From: Asterias amurensis
Lineage: Eukaryota > Echinodermata > Asteroidea > Forcipulatida > Asteriidae
Length of the DNA stretch: 64,000 nucleotides
Reading direction: 5' to 3'
NCBI RefSeq assembly: GCF_032118995.1
Contig: NC_092662.1
Span: forward strand, 17,249,701 to 17,313,700
Every line of letters starts with the position of its first letter. Within the stretch, counting starts at the first letter, position 1. The notes below the pieces were generated by a model. It was not told where the DNA came from and made no database searches. It saw only the letters and a program-made list of their open reading frames with translations. Of this stretch, positions 35,113 through 47,100 are shown piece by piece. The translations under genes and the position numbers were made by a program.

Positions 35113-38100
35113 TTGTCTGTATCATCCCAAGGCAAAATTAAACAAAGCAGTGACGTCATATTCAAAACGGTCCATTGATGTCAACAGTTGATGACGTCAA
35201 TGGAAGTGTCGTAAAATACTTTTTAATTTCTTTTTGTATACAATCCACTAAAGTTGCGTAGACCTGAGACTAAGATAGCATTTAAAACAATTTATGGAAA
35301 CATTTGAAAAAACAATTGAACAAGTTTCTAAAATGTGTGAGATCATAAAAATTTTTAACAACATGAGAAGTCATGCACATTTTGCATCAGGATGTCATTA
35401 GATTGATCATATAAATTTCAAATTCCTAAACTGTCCAATTTTGTATACAAGAAATGAAGTAACAATATTTTACTCAACAAGGCAGCATGGAAGACACAAT
35501 TGTATTTTCATCTGCAGGAGAATGACCGATCGAGAGTTTTGCTGGACCAGTCTCAAGTTTCCTGCTTTGCAAATTGTCCCCTTTTGTCTAGCTTCTGAAA
35601 GGCTTTATGACATTGGGTTGCATGTGTTAGAGAAGATAACAAGTACCCAATAAACCAGCACATAAGTAAAGGGTTTCAAGATAACTTTCACCGCAGGCTT
35701 CTGAGATGCTGTGATAAAAAAATGGCTTTGGAGGCACCCTTGGTTAAAAACAACCCCAGAGATATAAAATAGTTTTTACAGTAGAGTGATAATAATGTTA
35801 AGGCAATTCCAAATCAATCTGCAATCAATGCCTTGATAATGTAATAATTCCCAATTCATTATCAATACCGTGTATAACACTTGAAATTTATTTTGTTAAA
35901 ACCATAGAAATTGTTAAAACATATACATACGCTCTGCTATCAACCAATATCCCTCTTTACACCACACTCTACTTTCGGAGCGCCATTTATGTTAACAGGT
36001 TACACCTTATAAGAAAAGAACAAGCTCCGGTAAAGCCTTCATACAAATATTATGCAATCTCACATCGATGAGTTAACAAAAATAAAACAATTTAATAATT
36101 ACAATAAACTGATCCCCATTTAAAATCATATGCGGAACATATTGCTGCCTTCAAGCCAATAGGCAACACCTTCGCATGAGTCAGTATGATTAATATTCAC
36201 TTATCAATTCGCTATGCACAATCTGAATCAATTAATTATATAAAAACAGGTGTTTTATAACGGATGAGTAAATAACAACAAAGGTAAAACAGAACATAAT
36301 TAAAAACAATGAGCAGTTTTTAAAAAGCAATTTATGACACCCAAGGACCTCTTAAATCACTCCTTAACCTAAAAAAATACACAAAGCCAATGAAAATCAG
36401 TGCATCTTACATAATATCTAACTATGTGCATTTTATACTGTTCAGCAGGGTGAACAAAAATAATGCCCGTCAATGTACATGGTAGAGCATTACATACAAG
36501 CAAACGTAACTTTTAGGCCATTATTGAACCGACAGCTTCAGCAGTAACCATTGCTAAACAGTCCTACTCTTCACTGCATGCAGCCGAAGACCACAACAGT
36601 AGCTCAAGTTACTTGTTCATTACATTTTACACAAACAATAAGGATTTATGATGACAAAACTCAACAAGACCTCCCAAATATTGAAAACATCTGAACATCC
36701 TTACAGAGCTGCCATTATGTGTATCTTGCAATCATGGAATTTTGTACAACAATCGTGGAGAACAAAGTTTCAATATTGAATAATCAGTGAGATTTTAAAA
36801 TTTATTCATCAGAACATGGAAAGGTTAGTTTATTTTCCCAGACTTCCTGCTGAATCAGGGAGAAATGGCAGCTCTGTCTCAACCATTTCTTAGCGTACAA
36901 AATATGTAGAGGTTAGTTGTGTTGTGTATAATTTATTTTGATTTCTACAGCTGGTTAAACTTGATAAAATCTTCAAATTTCTTAAAATGTTGTAAGACAT
37001 CAAAAGTGTACATTATTTACCTGAACCTAAGAAAAAATGTCAAGGAGAATTGTATAAAAATAGAACAGCTTCCCAAATGTGAAAAACCACGATTTCAGAC
37101 AAAATTGTATTTCATATAAATCTCTGGAGCAAACTTCAGAAAAGTTGAGAGACAGAATCTATATATGGGGACTTTCAGAATTAGCAATGCAATGTTTTTA
37201 AATGCCAATTTGTTACTATGAAATATACCAACACATATACAAGAAAAAATGGTGGGGGTTCAGAGAAAATAATTGAAAAAAAAAAAAAAAAATTAAACTG
37301 AAATTAGGCGCGAGTGGTTGAGTCAAACATTTCTAAAAAACCCTCCCCTTTTTAGACAAACATTGATAATTCAAAACTACCATAATTTGAGTTACCCAAA
37401 ATCAGGGTTTAAGATTCAGTTAAAGATGATATGGGGTAACTGTATCTGAGGTATAGTACATTTTAAGACAGTTTGTAAGAAAAGTATCAAAGAAAGAAAA
37501 TAATTAAAATGTACAAAACAAAGTTACATGTAGCATAACATAAAGGCAAACAAAGTAAGTGTCCAATTTCATTGGGACATTTGTAAGATTATTCAAATTT
37601 CACATCATTTACATTCAAATTATTTAAAGTGTTTTTGTCCTATCAAATTTTAAGGAAAGAACAAAATTCATACAAACACTCGTTAAAAAAGTACTATGAA
37701 TGTGAAATTGAGTACTGAAATATGAAAAAAATGAAATAATTTGAAGGGAAAAAACCCAAGCATGAACATACAGTACTGGAAAAATGGAAAGTGGTGATTG
37801 TGTCGTTTTTAGCCAAGTTGACTGTGACATGTCAAAAGTTGTTTGCAGTTAGAGCTCGATGTCTTAATTATAAGTAATGGATAGAACGATAGATCACAAC
37901 AATTTTAAGTTAGTAAACTTGCAGGTCCAACCATGTAGGGAGAAGTGTTGCTTCTGATAATAACTGGTGTGGTCTGGACATTTCGAACAGTTTACTCTGC
38001 TCTCCTAAATTCCGAAAAACTCTGTGGTAGTAGAATATATAGCAAGACAACTTCTCAAAAGAACATAATCTAATAATTATTATTATTTATCTACCCAGCA

Positions 38101-38178
38101 ATTAACTGTACACGTGTGTTACCATAAACCAAATATACATACTCTGGTCGTCTTGGAGAAAAAAATGGATGTCTAAGA

Positions 38179-41100
38179 TCAGACGTCTGTGTGGAATATG
38201 ATGAGTTGTGTGTACTGACAGAGACACATGTCGTGATCAGAGTGAAGTGTTCTTTGCGCCCTCGGTAGCTTGCCTCGGATGAGCTTATGTACGTAAGATG
38301 GACTACACTGTAGAAGATATAGGTCACCTTCCTCCTAGAGAAACAAAGATGATAAAATATTATGAGATTTATAGTTTGTGGGCCAGGTGCAGCAATGTTG
38401 GATCCAAATAGATGGAAACTGGCTTCGGGGATAAAGAATATTAATTTTGGTTTTACCCATATACACCAATTTTCTGTTAGCACTGTATACTCAGTACTTT
38501 CCCGTAGACCTTGTTAGATCTTGTTTGTGCAAGAATGTCAAATGTCAAAACCATTCTTGAAAATGGTTCGTACAAAAACATCAAGTCTCTGCACCTATTA
38601 CGTTGTGTGTGCATTAAGGTTATTTTAAGTGAAGATTTTACAACGGTTTGGCTAGAGGGGGAAGAAAAATAATTTGTTGGGGTTTATGCTTTACCAATTG
38701 ATTGCAATGTACTTTATTGATATATATTTGGTTTGTGTTACCGCAAACCAAATATATATTGATACCCCACCATGCAATGCCTCAAATCCTATATACTTTA
38801 TTGATGGAATCAACCACATAGTGTGTATTACGAAGCTGTAGGTCTAGAGTAGAAAATGTTAACTTTTGTGATTATGCACTGTGCCAAACCACAGCAACCA
38901 CAAACAAGAAGTCTGGAGTTTCTGATTGTTTATTGACTTAATATGTTTAAAATAATTTGTATAATACGAACTGGAACAAATTCATTGAAACAGGCTGTTG
39001 TTTTGTTGTTTGTATTAATTACAAGGTCTGACCTTATGGTATAGGAATGCACGGCTTCCTGTTCAAGTTATTTTTGTTACTAACTGGTATTAGAAAAAAA
39101 TCATAAATCAGATAGAAATAGTAAGAACACAGTGCTGGTTATTTTGATTTTTGGGGTTGAACAAAAATTGACTAGAGTGGGATTCGAATTAACGACCTCC
39201 AGAATAACGTGCTGGCGCTCTACCAACTGAGCTATTTAGCCCTATGTTTGCAGTGTCTGGTTATAATGACATAGTTGTTCTTCAAGACTCACTTGTACTG
39301 AGGATGGTTCAGTAGCTGCAGTTAATGTCTCAGGTGACATTACACGATGTCGAGTATCGATGGTCAGACGAGATGTATCATCAACATCTCCTTGCATATC
39401 AAAGCTGACTGTCACATCCTGTGTGTATTAAAGAGAGCGTTTGCATCAAGGGAGGGATTAGCACTGGAGTTTAAGGGGGATTAAGAATTCGCTAATTCTC
39501 TGGAATTTTAGATCAAAACTTTACCAGGTCACAATGAAACTACACCAAAACAACATCAAGGGGTGTTCAGCAGATGCCTGAACACCTTAGAAGAGAAATA
39601 CTTTTCTCAAATGAGTATTCATTTTTGATATTTTGGGAATGGAATGAGGTGGTTTATAACCGTAAGTTACATACATTTCTCATTCTTTTAAGTTACATCA
39701 CTTACTGATAACCCTGACACGCATCTATACAATAGTATAATTCTAAACCTTAAAACATTTAGTTTATCCTAATAAACATAAAACCACTTGATGGATCCCT
39801 GGACAAAAGATAAGATCTTTGGCCTTGAGCCGGCAGTCAAGGGGGTACTTCAGTTTTCCCAGGCCATGTGAAAAGACGCTGCAAATTGCATTTTGTTTTC
39901 TTGAGTGTCGATCTAAGTAGATTAAACGTCTTACCGTGTTCGTTCCTCTTTGTAGGTTTCTCTGCTCCGTTAGAAACTGGCTCATCCTCATCTGTAAGGA
40001 CAGAGAGAAAAATCATGGTGAATAAAAATGCTTTACTCCTGTTTAGACCTTATTCATAGCGCAACCGTCATGCTTGTCTGATGTAAATACAATGTAGATG
40101 AATAAGCCTTTTTGAGGTATGGTGGACATGCATAGGAGTGCACTGTTTGGTTTGGGTGTTTACACACAAATTTACCCAAAACTTATACTGTTGTAGCATT
40201 GTGTCCGCCATATCTAAAAAAAGGCTTATAGAGGTTGGAAGGCGGCAATATTAAAGTCTGAGCCCCCTTTTGATATTCAAAGAAAACCAGTGTGTATTAA
40301 TGCTAAGGCACTCAAGGTACATGACAAAGATTTGAATAGCATGATTTGTACATTTACTTAATTATCTATTTATTTATTGTCCACTTTCACAACAAAAATA
40401 AAATTGAAATTTACATGTCTAAAATTGATTTAAGCTCCAGAACAGGACAGTAAAAAAAAATAAAAAATAGACAACCTTGAAAAATAAATATTAAAAAACT
40501 TGTTAAAAAAGTGCAGTACAAATAAAGAGAATATTGGTAAGATTGAGACACCTCAGATCACAGCCCCCCCCCCCAAGAATCGTAAGGCTTAGCATGGTCA
40601 CCTGCTTAGCATACTCAGTGTACATTTTTATTGGAAATCAGCTCTGTGCTGTGCAAAGGGCTGCAGTCAAATGATACGATGCCCTTACAAAACAGCTTAG
40701 CAAATTTGCATTTGAAAGCAGCAGTAAGCATGCTTAAAAGAGACTCAGTAATTTGAGTCATTAAAACTACCCTCAAGCAATACTAATTAGGAGGAAGTAA
40801 GTGAACATTCTATGAGGAACTGACTCCAACTGAATTATGAAAATGAAAGAAACTAAATTGAAAAGAACTTACCCTGCATTTCCGAAGGTCATAATAAATG
40901 AAATGCAACTGTGCATGAAGTCAAGGAAACATTAAGTTATTTTAATAATATTTCAAATTATTTATATGCTTTTATTACTATATGTTATATGACATGTTTT
41001 TAACGTGTTAGGTTTTACTTTCACACAAAAAATAAAATAAAAAATCTGTAGGCTATTTACCCAAAACCTCCGCATTCTAGATCAGATGTCTAAGCAATTA

Positions 41101-44100
41101 GACCATCGAGCGTGCCCAGTTATCACATGTATATTATGGGTTGTACACAAGATTGATGACCCTTTGGATCACGTAAATAACATTATACATGTACGACCTT
41201 AGCACAGAAAGAGTTAACAAACATGAGTTTTTTTTTATTAAATTGAAATTGAGTGGGTGTACTACAAAGTTATAAAATAACCGATATGTTTTATTTCATC
41301 TGGTCCTTGCTCTATCATTTCATTTAGCTTGTTTTATAGCTACCCTACCCGTTAGTTCAAGAACTATGAATTGAAAATTACAACCTGTAAAACGCCTTGA
41401 AAAATGCGAAAAGGATACAGTTGCTCTGTTCCAGCAGGCCGAGAAGCAATCCGTCATTCCAACCAGGGTGTTGTGTCTGGCTAGGGTAATATTAGCCTTG
41501 GCTAGGTGGTTCTCTATGTGGGTGTTTAACTGAAGAGAAAGAAATAAACATCAATAATAACAGCAATAATTACTTGATATTCAGCTTCTGTTGTTTACAA
41601 AAACAAGTTGTTTGTGAATGATGACAATAAATTATGATTGGATGAATTGGTGCAACGTTGTACGCTATCAATCTAATGTCTGGTTTCATTTTCAAGAGTT
41701 ACATTTTTTCCAAAATAAAAACTTCAACTTCCGGTTTGAACTGGCTGTCGAGGTCAAATGGGTTCACACAATGTGTAGTGTTTGGTGACTTTTTGAAGAC
41801 CTTTACAATGATGTATAAACTGTAATCAGTTGTTATGTTTAGCGCTTTATCTACGGACATCTCAAATTGCTTAAAAGTATGTTTTAAGTATGCGCAAGAG
41901 TTTCACAGTATTGTACTAGAGTTGAAACCATCAGTTCCAACTCAATTACAGATTATCATTACAAGGTGTTACCACACACCCAGAGAGTTATATATAAGAA
42001 CTAGAGGGCACACTGGTGATGCTTCTTGCACAAACGCGACGGGACTGCAAGATGACATGCGCTTGGCATTCTGTGCGCGCGTTGAATATGAAGTACACGT
42101 TGGAGTTTGTGTTAATTGAACGCTATGCGATGAACGCTATGCGATGAACGCTACGCAATGCTGTTTTGCACAAACACACGCTGTGCGATGCCTGTTTTGT
42201 CAACTTAGAAAATGGCCGCATGCGCAGATGCCTGGTCGCATATATAGGCCAGTGCGCCCTCTAGTTCTTATATATAACTCTATGCCCAAACCCTACTAAT
42301 GTATAGTTCTTGTACTTACCTTAACTGTTTCAAGATGGGTGATAACATGGACCAGTACAGTGATGATAATGGATAAGATGAGACCGATAAGGAAAGCCCA
42401 GCCAGCATGGATGGTAGCCTTCTCACTACCGAAGGCACTGAGGTTGCCCACCAGACCAACAATGATGAGTACAGAGAGTAAGATGCAGAGAGTGATGCTG
42501 AAGATGCGGTTATACCAAAGGGTGTGCCAACGCATCTTAGGACTCTCTAAGATGGTATTGATGCATGAGGTGTAGTCAGACTGAGGAACCTACAAAGAAA
42601 ATGTGAAAGGTAAGTTTAAAAAATGGTATGAGAATGTTCTGAAATAGAATGTGTAACCTGGGCTCAATTTCACAAACCAATAAACCCCAAATGATACTTC
42701 TTAAAAAATGACTTGATGCTAAACATATTTTAGGGCCAGGTTAAAATGTCTTTCAGTGTAGCCTGGCCCAAATTTGGTCTAAAAGGAACCAGTTATCACT
42801 ACTGCTTTAGCTCACAGGGAACAAGACAGAGATGGTAAACTTACAAACGTCTTGACTCTGTACTTACCATAACTCCTTTCCTTGCAAGTTCATCTGGACA
42901 GTAGATGGTATCAAACCTTGCCCTACAACAGCATTCTGTCATGGAGTAAACCTGACCCAATTCTACACCGTTGTACAAAGCTACAAAAACAAAAATTCAA
43001 CCATGAACAAACAAGTCAGGTTTTATCTTAGGTTACAACACGCAGCACTGATATTCCATTCAGGGGCAGAGATTTTGCCCTAGTGAAGGGCACCTCTATG
43101 AGTGAAACAAACATTTCTATTGGGCCATTTTAAGGGGCACCAAGGCACTGGCCTCTATCGCCTCCATGGTCCCAATTCCTGAAGGATGGTCTATTTTTAG
43201 TGTTAACTTGTACATTGAACATTTCATGAGGCACCAAGGCAGTAACATGGGAAATGGATGAAGGCAATGGCCTCTGTTGCCTCTGTAGAGAAAAATCATG
43301 CTCCCACTTTCTAAAGGAAAGAGTAAAATTGTCAGGAACATTTCATGGGGGCAACATTACACAGAGGCCATGGACTTAATTGCCTCTTGGTCTTGGCCTT
43401 GGTGCCCCTTGAAAAGAAACCCATAGACCTTAAGACTTTCCAATGTAAGTGCACTTTGCAATAATAAAAATGGCCTCGCCCTCTCAAAGAAGAAATGTAA
43501 TCAGCAGAAAGGCTTGAAAAAAGTTTGTCCCCTTTGTACTTACCGGGAACGTTGTACTGAGCTGAAGTTTCTAACGTTCCTCGGTAGGGATCTGTAGAGG
43601 AAAATGAAACAAACAAAAAACTACTCATCGTCTTAAAGTAACCAGGAAATTGTTTTCATGGTTAGTCATGTCAAGCAATATTTTGCGATACGTTGACAAA
43701 ATGAAAATGCAAAACCTGTATAATCCACTTGGAATATATCTTCAAAACTGATGAGTGAATTAATGACAGGTAAAATCCAGATGAAAAATTATATTCTCAG
43801 ACAGGTAAGATGTTTTCTAATTCCAAGTTTAGGATTGCTCAAAAGATTTTGCAGTGTTTCCTCTGATGCATCTCCTCATCAGCTCTAAGCATGGATCTAA
43901 ACTTACCAAACTGGAGAGCAGCGATGAATTTCTGCCAGAAGTTCTTGGACATTCCATCCACATTTGGAATATCCTGCAGGAAGTCCGGTAAGTCAACCTC
44001 TGTCAACAGCACTGGGATCACCTTGTTAACATTTCTAAAATGATTCTTCAGAGCTTTTAAGTTTTCGTAGGTACACCACTGGCTCAAGACAAAATCAGGG

Positions 44101-47100
44101 GAGAGAACAAGGACGATTTTCCGCGCCGTGCAGAGTGAGTTTACAATTTTATCCATGCGTACATTTCCCGGGTCCAGTTCATTTTTGTGATTGCAACAGC
44201 TGAAGCCGTATGCTGGAGACTCTAGTTTCTGCATGACGTTAACAACCCATTCTTCGTCATCCTTGGAGTAGCAGAAGAAGGCGTGACAGGATTCCTCGCC
44301 GACGAGTGGAGGGGAGATCCCGCTCTCAGAGTGACCCCTGCTGGCGGCCTGGGTTGCTTCATCTTGGAATGTGGAGTTGTCTGATCGGCTGTCTCGGAAG
44401 TCATCTTCATCATCTTCTCGGACTCGGATGATGTGATCACCTTGATCCGCCTCCGCTTCCCAATCGTCTAGCGGGCTGGCGCTATGAGCGAGGTCATCTG
44501 TATACAGCAGCCCCTCTGATACAACAAATAAAAATAGAAATTTGATCAATCCAGCACTCATAAATTCATTTGTTTTGCAAAATTCTTCCTGGTAGAGCAC
44601 CATCACCTTAATCCTTAGGTTGTTGTCCCTATTACTCTGGTCGTTCTTTTCTCCTTATAAGCGCCTTATAAGGTAATGATTATAGGTTAAAATCCTGCGC
44701 TTGGTAATTTTTTTTTGTTCGAACCAAAATAAAGTTTCTTCCTATAATGTTTAGTAGGATTTGAAACTTTCTAGTTTGCATGGAGGGAGTATCAGGTGAG
44801 GTTTGCGGTGACACCATGTGTAAAGTCTCTTTGAGTTGAAGTAGTTCTGAGAAGAAACTCAACATTTCGATCGATATGCTCTAATCGTCTTCAGGAGGAG
44901 GCTGGAATCTGTAGCTAGATGCTGCTTTATAAGCACTGCCAATAATGTTGGTTAAAATGGCGTTGAGACAAGGGGTTATTTGCAATCAATCTGAATTCAG
45001 ACACACAAGCGATGTAATTTACATTGTTACACAAAATAAATAAATAATTGCGTTTGCTTATGACAGCCCATTTCAAACTTCACACTCATCCTTCATTAAA
45101 TTTATTTCAAACGGTTCAACTTGACTGCATATTGACAGTTCCACTTTGCTTTCAACATTCCACCCCACTTAATTAAATCTGACATAGCCACTTAGTATCA
45201 CACAGCAAAGATAAACCTACGATACATGACAGCAGAAGTTGCAAACAGCGATCCGGCCGTCCTGCTATCCCGCTTGATAAAACGCCCCTGGCATTTTCCG
45301 AGCAACACAAAGTCCACGGGTTTACAAATCGGCATTTAATTCCTTTCTAGCTACTGATAATTATAAATGGCTTTCAAAGATAGGTTACTGAACTTATCAC
45401 TAATGATAAAATTACAACTTGGCATCTCACTGCATAATACCAAGTCATACTAAATAGACTGTTGTGGTTGTATTAGTACTGGCTAGCGTTAGCGAGCACT
45501 ACCGTCCCCACCCACACACTGTATACAAACAACTAGTTCGCTCTTTAGCGATGTGGCATATGTAGGTTTACACTCAATTTGAACCAGGCTTTTATTTACA
45601 TGTCTGCTTTTATCCAACAGGTGTGAGTGCATCAGGATTAGTGAGGGTATATTTAAAGAGACATCACAAATATTTGGTTGTGGTGTTTCAAAGGCCGTAA
45701 TGCATGGCAGAAAAAAGTATCACAAATAGTGAGATTGGTCTTAAGTGCTTATCAATCTTAATTGCTTAGCAAAAGTGTGATGTCACAATAATACACTGGA
45801 CTAAATTTCATTTAGCTGCTTGAGATGAGCAATATTTTTAACAACTTTCTGCTAACTGCTAAGCAAAATCAGCAGGATACCAGTCATAGATTAAAAATGT
45901 GTCATCATGTTTTGGCTGGTAATCTTAATTTTTGTTGTGCTTTTTTGCTATATAGCAACTCTGAAATTAGGCCCTAGTGTTAGCCATATGGATGTCTGTG
46001 TGTCAACATTGGATTTTATTCCCATGTAAAAAGTACTAGAAATTGAACCATTTAGAGAGAATGAAAACCGATTCTAAATTTTCAGTTATTTTTTCAAGAA
46101 TTTATGACTGATAGTGATAGGCCTACTAGTAGTACACCCTACATAGAAAAGCCTTCCTAACAATTGTTAACCAGTGTCAGACTGCAGACCATGAAATATA
46201 TAGCTAGTTTGAAGCATTTTCAAAACAACTTAAATGTAACATTTTCAAACTGGGACAAAATCTTGCCTTGAAATGTGTGATTTTATCAGCAACCTCCATT
46301 CACTGTTCATGGGTTACTTGTTCAATGCCACTACCACATTCTTTGTGTCTAGTGAACTATGGTAAATACTTCTTGTAAATGTTTAGGTTTGGCTTTCTCT
46401 TTTACCATTCCCACGAACCGTGTCAGGAGAACTGTTGTTATAACTCTGTGAATGCACTGTCCTCACGCTTCTGACTGCTACCTGTACAAATGTCCATTTG
46501 TGTCGCATAGTTGAACAGGTGACAAGGAAATTGTTGTGGATTTAAACAAGTACGTCTAGGTTTTATTAACATTGTTAGTAATTTGTAATTAGGGTATTTT
46601 GTTTAGGGTATTTTGTTTGGAAATCATGCTGGTATTAATTCTGATGAAGCATGGAGTTGTATTTTGAAGCTATGTATTTGTACCGTCAGTGCACTTGACT
46701 TTTTGTTGTTTTGGGTAAATCGCTTGTTAAGGTTCAGGGTGTTTTAAAACACCACTCGTTGTGGGGTTAAGACAAGTCAGTCCACTTGCACATTATAGAA
46801 ATTATGAAGAAATTTACAATAAAAACATGAGTTATATTTACACTTAATTACCTTTATCTACATTAGAAAACAACTTTGATGCCATAATAATTGTTGATAT
46901 AACCTTGTTCCAGAGACGAGGTGGTTTTTAATAAATCATCTTTTGAATAAAAAAATATCTTTTAACTTAATTCACAAAAAGGTGACATACGACCTTGCTG
47001 CATTGGCGCCATGATTATTTTGCTGTAATCTGCAACACATTGTTCATTACAAATTAGTAATAGTTAGTCAACTGTTGATAATGTGCCAATTCCTGCAATA

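Larger units (their letters stand above)
32511..38178. other. Convergent spacer between the four-TM gene and the TIR-TMEM268 gene
   Basis: It holds the 3' UTR of the plus-strand four-TM gene (AATAAA near 32704) and, from the right, the 3' UTR of the minus-strand TIR gene. A minus-strand AATAAA is at 36806-36801; the true end is unclear. SINE family H copies lie at 33424 and 34995. A higher-GC patch at 33640-34090 looks promoter-like. No coding exon was recognised. Confidence 0.45.

Noticed and set aside
38091-38483. 130-aa minus-strand open frame over the last TIR-TMEM268 exon
   Set aside because: It is in the wrong frame. The frame fixed by the upstream exon phases ends at TGA 38179-38181 and gives the TMEM268-like C-terminal block.
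39165-39245. A tRNA gene on the minus strand
   Set aside because: The A box is good but the B box is altered and the acceptor stem does not pair, as expected for a SINE head.
41835-42119. 94-aa plus-strand open frame
   Set aside because: About half of it lies within the family E MITE; it is fortuitous.
42339-42575. 78-aa plus-strand open frame
   Set aside because: It is the antisense shadow of the two-transmembrane exon of the TIR-TMEM268 gene.
44516-44606. N-terminal extension of the TIR exon up to a Met at 44606
   Set aside because: The extension reads a T-rich stretch ending in 'tatcag', which is a good splice acceptor. An upstream exon at 50636-50684 with a good ATG and donor joins in the right phase, so the extension is intron.
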